Shown in pieces: positions 47,108 through 59,099 of a stretch of 64,000 nucleotides of DNA (within the stretch, counting starts at the first letter, position 1; every line of letters begins with the position of its first letter). Made by a program: the position numbers and the translations under genes. This DNA comes from Begonia masoniana (Eukaryota > Streptophyta > Magnoliopsida > Cucurbitales > Begoniaceae), in contig CM039503.1 in NCBI GenBank assembly GCA_022432975.1, forward strand, positions 53,008,466-53,072,465, written 5' to 3'. A model generated the notes under the pieces. It ran no database searches. It was not told the DNA's origin and saw only the letters and a list, made by a program, of their open reading frames with translations.

Positions 47108-48631
47108 TCAAAAGCTTGAAACTTGACTAAGGTTAAAAAAAAGACCAGACGGTTCGTCTTCACTAACCAAAGCCAATCTCACGACATTTTCAGCTCCCTG
47201 AGCAGCTGTCAAGACCCCAGTTCTACAATTGATATCGGTTTTGGCGTAGCCGGGGGAGACACAATTCACAAGCATGTTCGGATATTTCCTGGCAATGATT
47301 CTGGTGTATGCATTCATGGCTGATTTTGAAAGCTTATATGCAGAAACATGAACAGGCCAACCATTTTCTTTCAAACAGCCTTGCTTGAAATGTCTGAGAA
47401 ACACCTTTATAACTTCGTCCACCCTCTCTTCAGTTAAGTTTTCCTCGTCATTAAGAACCCCTTTTGCCCACTCATTGGGAATGTACTGAAAAAAAAAACA
47501 GAACAAAGTTCAACAGTTTTCTCGAGTGGGTTTTGTCGATCTTTGCCTAAAGTTAGACCAGTTTTCAAATCTGTAACAGGATATTCCGTACCGACAAATG
47601 TCCCAACATGGATGAAACATTAACGATTCTAGGTGACTCTGATAATTGAAGGAGGGGTGAAAGTGCTTCCACCATTCTTTTAGCTCCATAGTAGTTTATC
47701 TGCAGGCATTCTTCTGCCAGTTCATAATTTTGGGAAGCTATTTCGTTCCAATCCACTTTCTCTTCTCTTGGCTACACCGGCAAAGATAAACCCGATCTCA
47801 AAAATTAGAAGAGTTGGATTAAGATTTTGAGAATGGGAAGTTATCATACCCAATTGCCAGCAACTTCAAATGCTCTCACCATAGCATCCCCATGGAAAAT
47901 AATTCCAACGATGGCAGCATTGTTCACCTGAGTGAGAATGTGTTGAGGAGGAAGAAGAAGACAAGAACGCAGAGGAAATTTCTCACGAGAAATAACTCGG
48001 TATTAAATAATTAACCAATACTGAGTATTATGTATGACCGTAGAGCATATATTATATGTCAAGATAAATGAATGTTATTTCGAAAGGTTATAATATTGAG
48101 AGATCATCTTTTTAGTCATGAGACTTCTCGACCATTTCGATATTTTAATAGAGTTAATTGACCTCTAGAATGTCAGTTATTTATAATTTCATCTAGTCTT
48201 TTATCTTATTATTACACAGAGTCAATGGAGTGTTGTGTATATCTATAATCATGCTAGATTATTTAGAATAAAGATGAAAAATACCAAAATATCAAGTTTT
48301 CCAAAGTGGGTTTTGAGGAACTCAGCCAAAGAAGCAACACTGGCAGGGTCAACTACATCAAGCTGATGAAAGAAGACGTTATCGGAGATCCCATCCTGTT
48401 GCAGCAGCTCAACAGCTTTCCGGCCTCTCTCTTCGTCTCTCGCAGTTAGAACTACAATCAGCCCCGCTCCAGCCAATTGCCTGCATATTTCGAACCCGAT
48501 GCCTTTGTTCGCTCCGGTAACAATTGCGACCCTACCAAAAAGACAGATGATTGGATAATAAGATAGATGGTAGCATAATGCAGAAACTAAAAAAAACCAG
48601 GGTACCTCTTAGAAGCTGATGAATCTGCCAT
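47108..48631 (-). CDS. SDR copy J (partner of D), intact reductase
   Basis: Exons 48606-48631, 48285-48531, 47850-47927, 47592-47771 and 47108-47485 give 302 residues, with phases and GT-AG borders all in order. TGANKGIG, the NVSS Ser pair and YKLSK are intact. The NNAG segment reads NNAAIVG, a change shared in kind with copy D (NNAATVG). The acceptor before exon 2 is TAG rather than CAG. A solo LTR inserted only 60 bp beyond the stop codon, so the native 3' UTR is cut short and polyadenylation may use LTR sequence. It is the only fully intact SDR in block 2. Confidence 0.87.
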
Positions 48632-49096
48632 AGCCGATGGAGGTTGGAAATGAGGGGAAACTCAAAATTCTTGATTTATTTCAAGAGATATTTCTTTGTT
48701 TGCGGTTGTCGTTGTGAGTTTAATTTTGAGAATAAATATAGTAGTTGAAAAGTGTCATTAAAATTTAATTTGTGAACTGTGCATGGTGGGACTTTACGTA
48801 CAACTAAAACCAAGAATTGCAAATTGGGGACCCCATTTGTACGTAGATGATAACAATTAAAACCAACAATTCAATAGAGTTGACTGTAACAATGATAACA
48901 ACGAGATAATGCTAAAACCCCAAATTTTTAATATAGTATTTTTATTTAATATTAAAAATAAAGTTGAAAAACTGATTACCAAAATAATAAGCAATTTAAA
49001 ACAGATTTACGAATTCAATCTCCAACCTTGCCCACCACAAAGAACTGATTTTTGTGAAATGAATTATCCATATTCAATTAAAAATTCAGTTTTTCC

Positions 49097-49170
49097 TATA
49101 AAATAGGTAAAAATAATTTTGGTATTTTGAGATGAAAATTATTAAAATAAAATTATAATTGCTTGTCTGA
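49097..49170. mobile_element. Short insertion, possible MITE fragment
   Basis: Absent from the same place in block 1 (near 12716). Its first 35 bases (aggtaaaaataattttggta onward) occur inverted at 15600-15640. It separates the TATA-like element from the small frame that follows. A target duplication is not clear. Confidence 0.4.
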
Positions 49171-49203
49171 ATAATCGTTGATAAATTATGATATCTGTCG
49201 TCA

Positions 49204-49290
49204 ATGGCTGATCTGGAGGCATCGTTAAGCAGTGGGATGGATGGGATCAGAGAAAGTGATGATTTATATCGTATGCTAGCAGGCACCTGA
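49204..49290 (+). CDS. Possible small 28-codon ORF, partner of 12747-12833
   Basis: Same frame with one amino-acid change. Here the TATA-like sequence is about 110 bp away because of the 74-bp insert. Confidence 0.2.
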   Translation: MADLEASLSSGMDGIRESDDLYRMLAGT

Positions 49291-49870
49291 TTATACCTCA
49301 GCAGACAAAAGCTATCCCATCAACTTGTCCCTTTTTTGTAAGCTATTTTCATACCGAACGACGAGCCTATTTGTCGTTTTCAAATCTCCACTCTGTATAG
49401 GCAGACAAATCCGGGTTTAGGCGGTGGATCCAATCTTCAATTGGCGCGGTTCTAAGACGACACGTGGAAGTGATGAGAATTTGAACGAACGTGATTGAAT
49501 GTCTTGGTGATGAAAGAAGGGATGTGATTCAGTGGTTGTGGACATCACATCAATCTCTTAAACGTGATCTTGCTTTGGAATTTAACTGTTTTTTTTATTG
49601 AATTTATGGTATTTTAATAGTTTCTTAATTAATTGATTTCAATTCAATCACTCAAATAACTTAAAAACAATTTTAAGTTATTAGTCTATAACATATTCAT
49701 GTGTAACAATAAGGAACATTATAAAAAAAATCATATTTATTCACAAATTTTGTTTTTTTTTTCCTAATTAATTTTACTATAACTGGTCACACAGTAAATT
49801 GTCACTCTCTTTTTACCCTCGGCTAGGTTTGAGTTAGATTGTCAACTCTTTTAGTATGAGTTCTTAGCTC

Positions 49871-50185
49871 TGGTGTCACGACTCGGGAGGGGAGAATGAC
49901 TCGGTAGCTGAGAGAATATGAAAGGAGGGTCACGAATGCTGCTCTTGGGGTTGGTTCCCCGAGCAGTTCCTCCTGACATGACCCAGCTGACGACAGGTAT
50001 GAAAAGTGTAAAGGAAGTACCTACTGTCCCCAGACGATCCGTCACTAGATTCGGAAGAGTGACTAGCACTGAAACCCTGATTTGACACCTGTCGCTGGCC
50101 CTTCCTGGTCATCTTTCTCCCTGAAGACCGACTGTCTAACCCAGAAGGGGGCCTAACATCTGGTTTAAGACTCTTCTGACTCTAC
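49871..50185 (-). pseudogene. Ty3/gypsy gag zinc-knuckle remnant, partner of 13411-13735
   Basis: The minus strand reads HTCRQLGHVRRNC near 49950-49990; the first Cys of the knuckle is lost. No other retroviral domains. Confidence 0.55.
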
Positions 50186-50289
50186 CATCATTTTAATTTG
50201 TTAAATAAAATTTAAATGTAAATTTAAAATTATTAATTGCAAGTCCAAAGAAAAAATAACAAGAAGCATGCCGTTCTTAATTAAATCAA

Positions 50290-50620
50290 GGGAAATTACC
50301 AAAAATGACCACAAACTACGTGTATTTTCCGATTCCAACCACAAACAAAATTTTTTAACAATTCAAACTATCACGTTTTGAAAATCTGCCAAATATAACC
50401 ACGTCGGACGGACGGACGCGGATTGAGTCTGTCCAGACTTAAATTGGCCCAAACCCGGACGGACGCAACAAATTAGCGCCCGTCCCCAGTTTTTCGTTCA
50501 ATCAAAATCTGCCACGTAGCCCGTTCGGACTCTGTAAATCCCGTCCGTCAGGGTTAACTTAAAAAAATTTTCCGGACTGACGGTATATTTTCTTGTTCGT
50601 CCGGGTCCTTGATTATAATC
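50290..50620 (+). repeat. Left terminal inverted repeat of the MULE
   Basis: Inverted match to 61560-61888, with some substitutions and an insertion of about 12 bp in the right copy. The inner part is rich in cggacggacg. Confidence 0.85.
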
Positions 50621-50808
50621 GTTCAAGGCCGGGTATTCACAATGGCCGGAATTCGTTTTCTCTCAACGCTCTACAAATTTCTTGTGCGATTATCAATCGA
50701 AAAACGCATCAGGTAATAGCTTACTCCTTTTGTATTGATTTAGTTTAAATTTTTATGTTTAGAACGCAAAAATCCGAGTCCTAGGTCAAAATCGCCCTTT
50801 TAGAATTA

Positions 50809-50893
50809 CCCGAACGGACGCTATTTCAATCCGTCCGTCCAGGTGATCATAGCCTTAACCCGGACGGACAGACCAATATTGAGTCCGTCCGGG
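50809..50893. repeat. Hairpin pair at the left end of the MULE
   Basis: Two inverted repeats with CCGGACGGAC / GTCCGTCCGG stems: about 50809-50842 and 50859-50893. Confidence 0.75.
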
Positions 50894-50895
50894 TT

Positions 50896-52542
50896 ATGGC
50901 TGTGAAGGCTGAGTTTCATCGGGCTCTGATTTTCGCCACGATTCGAGTTATTGTGGCTAATCTTGGAACTTTCCAATTTGTAGACTTTACGAAAATGGCA
51001 GATAAAATTGCTTATAAACGAAAGAAGTATTCGACCTCACAAGGTGGACCATCGAAGCTGCCAACGATGTCACAGCCATCTCCACTGCCCTCACAGCCAC
51101 CTCGACCTCCACGGGCCTTACAGCCACAATTACCGGCCCCACAGTCAGTTTCATGGGCCTCAGAGCCACATCCACGTGCTCCACAGGCACCTCCAAGGGC
51201 CTCACTGCCACTGCCCAGCTTCTCGGCTCCCAGTTCTTCACAGCCAACTACATCGACCTCACAATCGAAGGACTTTCGCAGTCAACATTGTCGAGAGCAA
51301 TATCAGCTGGATATAGTACACCAAAAGGTGTCGTTGACGAAGATGGTGGACTTTACAGGTTGAGCCAATTATTCTTACAAATTGTTTCTACAATATTTCG
51401 TTGAACTAGTCTTATTCATTTGTTATTAAAAATTTTTAGGATGAGAGTTCTTAGAGATAAAAGAAATGTTTAATAGAATCGGACTTCAAGGACTCTACAC
51501 TATTCGGGGAGTCAGCTGTGAAAAAATGGTTCGCCTATTCTATGCGAACATGAGATTTTCTGCGAGGTCGGGAGTTATAAAGACCTACATAATGGGTGAG
51601 GAGTATGAAGTGACACCACAGGTTGTGAATAAAGTGCTTGGCTTTCACGCAGAAGAGGCAGAAAAGTACTACCATGCCCAAAAAAAATGTCTCGTGCTCG
51701 CCACAGCGGAGGGAATAGTGTTCATTAGACAGATTCATCGGAACACTGATATTGTGGATATCGTGAAGCTAGGAGCGAAAGATATGAATGTGAAAGCTCG
51801 CGTCATCCACAACCTTATAGCACACATCATTCTATCGCGCGTTGGACATAGAGATCATGTTAGCTACATGTGTCTCTATGTCATGGAGAAAGTGTATAGC
51901 GATAAATTCTTCGACCCCGGCTATGTGATTCTGAGTCACATTAGTGAGATCTCACGCACACGGATCAAGAAGCTCGCGTACACTGTATTGATTCAGAAGA
52001 TTATTGAGTATTTTCAGATTCAGTTACCGCGAGGGGCACAGACTATACCCCAGCGGCCCGCGGATGCATTCGGCAGGCTGCATTTGGTGAAGATGGGGCT
52101 ACATGAGGTCGACGGAAGGTGGACTGAGGGGAATGATGTTTGGCCCCCTCCTGTGCTGCAACACCCTCGTCGAGGGCAACTCCCCCCTCAGATTGTGCCT
52201 CCCACAGATATGGCTTCTATTAGGATGCTGATAGAGACTGTTCGAGCGAAGGTGCAGGCTGTTTGAACAGAGGTGGCGTCTGTTCGAACGGAGGTGCAGA
52301 CTGTTCGATCAGAGGCGGCGTCTGGTCGAGCAGATATTATGGATTACCTCAGAGATATGATGGAGTACCACAGAGAGACCAGACGGTTCTTCCAGGATTG
52401 GATGGAGGTCCATACCTTTGATCCCGACGATCTTGGGAGAGGTGATGCCGATGGTGACGATGATGAGGTACTCCTGACTGGGGGTGGAGATGACGAGGGT
52501 GTGCTGCCGGGGGCTGGAGATGACGATGCTGCCCAAGCTTAG
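50896..52542 (+). CDS. MULE cargo gene with Sirevirus envelope-like domain
   Basis: Exon 1 (50896 or the ATG at 50995, to about 51359) encodes a Pro/Gln/Ser-rich stretch. A probable intron (donor near ACAG/gttgag at 51359) leads to a second exon covering 51466-52542. The second exon has the globular domain seen in the protein at 39476-41803: MVRLFYANMRF, VTPQVVNKVLG, a GHRDHVSYM segment, GYVILSHISEISRTR and a LAYTVLIQKIIEYF segment. A Val/Arg-rich heptad-like tail and an acidic Gly/Asp end follow. One in-frame TGA at 52264-52266 stands where the tail repeats otherwise have CGA, so the tail (52267-52542) is cut off unless read through. The role is unknown; it lies convergent to the transposase, as accessory genes of Mutator elements often do. 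Confidence 0.55.
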
Positions 52543-53044
52543 GTATATTTGAACCTATTTTTCTCATTATTAATTACATTTCAACTCATTATAATCTAAC
52601 TTTCTTTTATTACGTGCAGAGAGGGGACGACAGAGGGCGATGCACAGAGACAGAGATTTTTTTTATAAACTTTGATGATGTACTGTATTTGGATGATGAA
52701 AATTTGTAGTACTTGTAGTTGGATATTCATTAATTTGATGTACATTAGTTATATTAATTTTTGTTGGATGCAATTGATGTTTGAGGCAAAATACTAGAAC
52801 TATTTGGATATTCAAATATGCAGGATGATACTAGTTGTGGGGGAAACTAAATACAAAGGAAACTCTGCCCAAATTTTTAATTTTTTTCTCACTTTAATTA
52901 TAAAAGGGACATTAGAAAAGTTGATTTTGGGCATTATAAAATACAATTTGCTGTACAAACTATAAGATACATCAAATATGCATAAAATAAAGATGATCTA
53001 CTCTCCACCATCTGTATGTCATCGTCTTCCATCATTCTCTCTCA
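52543..53044. other. MULE internal spacer
   Basis: AT-rich sequence downstream of the cargo gene. I see no gene or conserved site. Confidence 0.4.
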
Positions 53045-53910
53045 TGGCGTTTTTTTCCAAAGGCTATGAGCCTTCAAAGAAGACCGGATATGGTACCGTG
53101 GGAAAAAAAAAGCCTTCAAAGAAGACCGGGATATGGTACCGTGGGAAAAAAAAAAGATAGTTGTCCGAGCGACTTATTTTCTCGTGAAAGTTTCGGACAA
53201 AGATATCCATCATTTTCTCTCATTGCCGCTTTCCTCATTGCCTGTAGTAGATTCCTGCACGTATTGAGAGTTATATTAGAACATAATAGCGAAATTTTGT
53301 TTATGAGAATAATAGTAAAAATGTACCTGTGTCCAGCCAACGGTTCGGAAACCCATAAATGTGTCACGTGAAGTGGATCCCCTCTCAGAACATGTGCGTG
53401 TTTCTTCAAAGGCTATGAGCCTTCAAAGAAGACCGGGATATGGTACCGTGGGCAAAAAGATAGTTGTCCGAGCGAATCATTTTCTCGTGGAAGTTTCGGA
53501 CAAGATATCCATCATTCTCTCTCATGGCGTTTTTTTTCAAAGGCTATGAGCCTTCAAAGAAGACCGGGATATGGTACCGTGGGAAAAAAAAAAGATTAGT
53601 TTCTGAGCGACTTAGTTTCGTGGAAGTTTCGGACAAGATATCCATCATTCTCTCTCATGGCCGCTTTCCTCATTGCTGTAGTAGATTCCTGCAAGATATC
53701 CAATCTCTCATGGCCGCTTTCCTCATTGCCTGTAGTAGATTCCTGCACGTATTGAGAGTTATATTAGAACATAATAGCAAAATTTTGTTTATGAGAATAA
53801 TAGTAAAAATGTACCTGCGTCCAGCCAACGGTTCGGAAACCCATAAATGTGTCACGCGAAGCAGAAGCACGTGAAATGGATCTCCTCTCAGAACATGTGC
53901 GACTGTTATG
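53045..53910. repeat. Complex tandem duplications at the 3' end of the MULE transposase
   Basis: A unit with gccttcaaagaagaccggg-atatggtaccgtggg recurs at about 53065, 53115, 53420 and 53550. A second unit (gccgctttcctcattg to cccataaatgtgtcacg) occurs at 53222-53370 and 53712-53860. The second unit contains the last transposase codons (minus strand), so the 3' end of that gene exists twice. Confidence 0.75.
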
Positions 53911-56440
53911 CCCCTGACGTCCACATTTACGACACGTCATCGTAGACTTCTTCTTAGAAGTCAGAACACGCGGTCCACGAGAAGAGGTAGAAGGCTCATC
54001 GACCTCGCAAATTCTTTTCTTCTTTGGCCTACCAGGTTGAGGCCTTCTCTGACCCGGAATGATTGGGGTCCTATTCTCTGTTTCTGGCCACGTTTGTTGC
54101 CCATTAATAGGACGAATGAAGTGCGAATACATCTCCAGATATGTGTACCGATGATAATATATATGAACATAATCTTCCATCGGCTTTCTCATCAAATTAA
54201 TGCATGCAACGGCGTGAACACAAGGGATTCCAGAAATTTCCCACCCCCGACATGCGCACTCGCCTTCATTAAGGTCAACGATATATTGTTCGTTGCCGTT
54301 ACTAACCTGAAACAGTGCATAAACAAATTCAGTATGAACAAGTAGAACAAACTAAGAAGAACATATCAGTATGAACAAGTTGAACAAACCTGAAACAGTG
54401 CATTTCCCGCTAACTCAGCACTCCAATCGTAAGCTGACCTTTTCAGCCTCTCTAGCTTATTCCTAATCTTAGGACACAGAACATCTTCTACCTTGAGCAT
54501 CTCCTCGTGTTTTTTGACAATGCGTGTCATCATGGCTTTCGAATCATCTCGAACATTGTCAAAATTGGCATGTTCCGAGTCGACAAAAGAACTGAATTGA
54601 AAAACTCACATAAATTATTCAAGCCCATGTCACATTTGGGAATTGTCGAAAATGCATGACTGGCCCAAAATCTAGGTGGTGTTCGTCGAAGCCATGCATG
54701 AGCATCCTTATTGAGCTCATAGACTTTCCTCATTGCTATCTCAAAATATTCCCTTGTGGTTGCCCTTGCTGCATTCCACATCACATCTTTATATGCTAGG
54801 CCCTGAAATTGTCCTTTGTAGTTTGCATACATATGCCTTTGACAGAAACGGTGTTCGGCTAAACCAAATATCTCGTCTACAGCATTCAACAATCCCTGTA
54901 ATTTTAAAGAAAAACAGGCTTAGATTAAAACAATAACTTCTGCCGATCCAAATAATAAGAGTAATAACAATATATACCTTCTGTCGATCCGACACAAATG
55001 TCCATCCTCGGCTTTCGTCAATACTTAAGTCGTTTCGCAATAGCTCCAAAAACCACTTCCACGAGACTTGGGATTCTGATTCCACGTTGGCAATAACAAT
55101 GGGATATATACCATTGTTGCCATCAATACTCACCGCCGTGAGTAATTGGCCGGGGCAGGCTCCCTTCAGATGACATCCATCTAAACAAATAAGTAGGGGT
55201 GAGCAAAAACCGGTCCGGTCCGGTTTTGAAGAAAATTGGAACCAAAATAATAAAATTCGGTTTTTAATTTTTAAGACCGGGACTGTTTTGATTTTTTTAA
55301 GGACCGGACCAGAACCAGAACCGGATTTCGGTTCCGGTTCTAATCCGGTTCCGGTTTTCCCACTTTTTTTTTTAAATTAAAAAAATTCTCTCTATTTTGT
55401 AACTTTTAACGTATGTACTTCTTGTTTCTTTTGGGACTATTAGGATATTCATGCTAAATTAAAAAAATTCTCTCTATTTTGTAACTTTTAACGTATGTAC
55501 TTCTTGTTTCTTTTGGGACTATTAGGATATTCATGCTAAGTTCTTGAGAATCTGACATTATTTACAAAGTACAATGCTAACCAGGCAAATAAATATAAAT
55601 GATAACTCCATAAAAAGTTGTTCTAGTCACTTAGATCATTGCATACTAAAGTGAATTATCGCAGTTATCAGAGAATAACTTGGACAATTATTAAAATTTT
55701 GTAAAAACCCCTTAAGCATTAATGTTCAAAAAACTTATGTAAATAGGCAGAAAGATGCCAAACAACCAACAATGGAAAAACAACGAAAAATGACAGAAGA
55801 AACAGTCATAGTTGTAAAGGATAATGACAACTGTCGATGACATAATCTTGCTGTCTGTCTGCGGTAATAAGAAGACAATACGCAAATGACTTACTAAACA
55901 TGAATTGCAAAGATAAATAACAAAAAACCTATCACACTCCAGCCAAAGAATTATCAAGCCGTCTCACACCCAAAATCTCTCAAGAACTTAGCATGAATAT
56001 CCTAATAGTCCCAAAAGAAACAAGAAGTACATAGTTAAAAGTTACTAATGATCCTCCATTATCACCGACTTTAAAACCATAATCAGTCAACAAAACAAGT
56101 CTTTACTATTGCTAGAATATGACCCATAACTTTAGCACAATCAACTTCAACAACGTTAAAGTTCAATGACTCCGCTGATAAGTTTGTTCTACAACCCTGT
56201 AAAAATAAAAAAAATACCACATATACACGTAGTCACTACAAGATGCAAAAAAATATTATACTAATAAAAATATAATTAAATAGAAAATGAAGTAAAAACA
56301 ATCAAACATACAACGATGTTCTCTCTATTCGCTAATTTTAATTAGTTCGCCATCTTCACCTCGTGATATAAAATCTGCAAAATAATATAAGTCTCAAAAT
56401 AAATATATAATTAGTAATTACTAAAGAATAAGAGTAAAAT

Positions 56441-58420
56441 TTAAAACATACCTTTTTCAAACTCATCCATCACATCATTAAAGTTTTCTAAATTATGGCT
56501 TTCCTCACGAATCCAGCATTGAGTGCAAATAAGCGCCTCGACAGTCTTTGGTGATAAAGAACTACGAAAAGAATCAAGTACACGTCCATCACAACTGAAA
56601 GCTGACTCCGAAGGAACTGTAGAAATAGGAATAACCAATACCTCTTTTGCAATTTTACTTAATATTGGATATTTCAATGAATTCAATTTCCACCATGTCA
56701 AAATATCTTGATTTTCTGAAAACGTTTCCAATTCCTCAGCTAAGTATTGATCAACTTCCGTCCTATTGCTTGCAGCACCTCGCTGACTATTACGATTACA
56801 AAATTTCTGAAATAGCTTATCGGAAGCAGAACCAGTTATTTGTTCTGTGGATGAAGATGTCGTAACACTAGTTCTACCATAATCCTGTGATATTTCAAAG
56901 CCCAAATCCATTTTGTATTGAAGATATAATCTGTTAATCACGGTTCGTACTTTACTCACCAAATCTGTAGCTTTATCATTGTCAACCAACATTGTAAGAC
57001 AATGTTCGAAAAACTGTATCTTACATCTTGGATCTAAAACAACTGCAACATACATCAAGAAATTAATATTATCATAATTTCCCCAATACTTGTCAAATTT
57101 TCCTTGCATTCCGAAAGCCATTTTCCTCAATGATGGATCGTCACATTCAGCATACTCCATGATAACCAATTTCAAACCGCAAAGTTCGTTAAAATATTTA
57201 TTTGATGTCACATGTAAAGAGGCTGAAACAGTCACAGTCGTATCATAAAAAACTTTTAAAAATTTAATAAGTTTTCTAATATTCGCCCAATCTATTGTAG
57301 TGGGAGATGTATCCCCACTCAACCCACCAATGAAATTACTATCGGTTTCCATTAACTTGTCAAAAGCTTTTTCAAATTTTTCAGCACTTGCTAACATCAA
57401 ATATGTAGAATTCCATCTTGTAGACACATCAAGAGAAACACTACTTTTGCATGCGATTTTAACATTATCAGCACAATTCTTAAAATTTTGTAACCTTGCA
57501 GGTGATGATCGGACATATTTAACAGCTCTACGCACTCTATCAATAGCCTCTTGATGATCTTTCAATCCATCACATACAATTAAGTTTAATATGTGCGCAA
57601 AACATCGCATATGCATGTATTGTCCATTCAAAACTAAACCATTCCAATTTCGAACACTTTTGATCAAATACGAAATTGCAACATCATTTGAAGAAGCATT
57701 ATCAACTGTGACAGTCATAACATTTTCGATTCCCCATTCAAGCAAACATCTTTCCAATTCTCTACCAATTGTATCACCTTTATGATCCGAAATCAAACAA
57801 AAATTTAAAATCTTCTTATGAATGGTCCAATCACTGTCAATGTAATGACCAGTTAAAACCATATAATTTATATTCTGAATAGAAGTCCATGTATCTGTAG
57901 TCAAACATACTCGTTGTGATGTTCTTCTAAAGTACTCTTTCAATTTCATCTTTTCTTTTTCATAAAGACTCAAAATATCACGAGCAATTGTAAATCTAGA
58001 CGGAAGCAAAAACTTCGGTTGCAGATATTGAGAATATGCTCTAAAGCTTTGTCTTTCAACAAACTTAAAAGACAATTCTTCGTTAATTATCATCTTCGCA
58101 AGTAGTTCTCGACAAGTAGCAATACTAAAACATGCAATTTGTTGTCCCTTATTCGTATTCTGAAAGCTCAGAGTCTTTTGCTTCACATCTATATTTGCCA
58201 ATAATTTTGCACAAATACGGATGTGTTTTTTCAAACTTGATGTCCCATTTCTCAGTGTATCACATGCATATGTTTTTCCACAATGATTACATTTTGCTCT
58301 AGAATTAGTTTCATCAATAGCAAAATAATTCCAAACATCTGATTTGTTTTTCCTTTCCTTTCGAACATTAACACTAGAACTCTCTACATTTTGATTATCA
58401 TTAGTGCTTTCTGTTTCCAT
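56441..58420 (-). CDS. hAT transposase, intact, 659 residues
   Basis: Single open frame from the ATG at 58418-58420. A BED zinc finger spans about residues 25-72 (CNHCGKTYAC ... HIRIC). The RNase-H-like catalytic region includes TTDTWTS (about 175) and TVDNASSND and MRCFAHILNLIV (about 240-285). The C-terminal dimerisation domain (about 560-645) has ISTVPSESAFSCDGRVL. Domain order and length match plant Ac/Tam3-like transposases. It binds subterminal repeats and excises and reinserts the element in the nucleus. No break is seen, so activity is conceivable. Confidence 0.92.
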   Translation of the reverse strand: METESTNDNQNVESSSVNVRKERKNKSDVWNYFAIDETNSRAKCNHCGKTYACDTLRNGTSSLKKHIRICAKLLANIDVKQKTLSFQNTNKGQQIACFSIATCRELLAKMIINEELSFKFVERQSFRAYSQYLQPKFLLPSRFTIARDILSLYEKEKMKLKEYFRRTSQRVCLTTDTWTSIQNINYMVLTGHYIDSDWTIHKKILNFCLISDHKGDTIGRELERCLLEWGIENVMTVTVDNASSNDVAISYLIKSVRNWNGLVLNGQYMHMRCFAHILNLIVCDGLKDHQEAIDRVRRAVKYVRSSPARLQNFKNCADNVKIACKSSVSLDVSTRWNSTYLMLASAEKFEKAFDKLMETDSNFIGGLSGDTSPTTIDWANIRKLIKFLKVFYDTTVTVSASLHVTSNKYFNELCGLKLVIMEYAECDDPSLRKMAFGMQGKFDKYWGNYDNINFLMYVAVVLDPRCKIQFFEHCLTMLVDNDKATDLVSKVRTVINRLYLQYKMDLGFEISQDYGRTSVTTSSSTEQITGSASDKLFQKFCNRNSQRGAASNRTEVDQYLAEELETFSENQDILTWWKLNSLKYPILSKIAKEVLVIPISTVPSESAFSCDGRVLDSFRSSLSPKTVEALICTQCWIREESHNLENFNDVMDEFEKGMF

Positions 58421-58532
58421 CCTATAAAATACAAATCACAACAATTCGTAATCAATAAGCCAAATCCAACAATCTAAAAATTCTAAACAGCACATTATCA
58501 TCAATAAATCACTAATTAACATCAAACACACA

Positions 58533-58745
58533 CATCAAATCAGAAGGTCCAATGACTGGTCATGTAAGCTTGAGAAATACCAGTTTGAAGAACAGAGACT
58601 TCGTGAAAGAGTTAGAGAGCTTGCAGAACAGAATGTATCATTTCAGAAGGAATTTTCTTCTTTTAATGCAAGGGAAACAGAAAACAGAAGGCTGGCATCA
58701 TATTCAGAGCAAAAGCTTAAGGATCTTACTGAATTCAAAACAACT
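58533..58745 (+). pseudogene. Captured coiled-coil exon in the hAT
   Basis: The plus strand reads SNDWSCKLEKYQFEEQRLRE and continues for about 60 codons rich in Glu, Arg, Lys and Gln without stop, typical of a coiled coil. It ends near 58740 where the helicase fragment begins in the opposite direction. I do not recognise the parent gene. Confidence 0.45.
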
Positions 58746-58799
58746 CCAATATACCTTGCATTATCTCATTATGAAACATTATCCAAAATGAACATTTAC

Positions 58800-58977
58800 C
58801 TGTAATGAGTTTTCTTTAACTCATTAACCACTTGTCGGAGTTGACTGATCCTTGAATTCACACAAGTTGAGAAGCTACCCAAACTCTTTCTCCAAGATAG
58901 TGTAGCACATAGAAGACAGAGGGTCTTTCCGGTTCCTGTTGGACTCTCCAGTAATGCATTACATTTCTGTAATGCCA
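58800..58977 (-). pseudogene. Captured RTEL1-type helicase exon in the hAT
   Basis: The minus strand reads [20 protein letters not shown], the Walker A (motif I) region of RTEL1-type FeS helicases, then [10 protein letters not shown] and [12 protein letters not shown], as in plant RTEL1. The exon is bordered by an acceptor (gattttag at 58978) and a donor (gtaaatg at 58799), so genomic DNA rather than cDNA was captured. Some 35-40 residues expected between SFST and SQLRQ are missing. It cannot encode a helicase. Confidence 0.72.
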
Positions 58978-59099
58978 CTAAAATCAATTATATGCTAAAA
59001 ATAGAATAACTACATGGTGCAGATAACTTTCTTCGCATACAGTACATGAAAGCAAAAAATATAAGTAAAGAATCACTTTTTAATAAACTCAAAGCTGCT

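Larger units (their letters stand above)
48632..49870. other. Upstream region of copy J
   Basis: Colinear with 12253-13410. It has an extra ~74-bp insert (49097-49170). No gene other than the small frame at 49204-49290. Confidence 0.4.

Noticed and set aside
53908..54345. 145-codon plus-strand frame
   Set aside because: It is antisense to the SWIM finger and zinc-knuckle part of the Mutator transposase.
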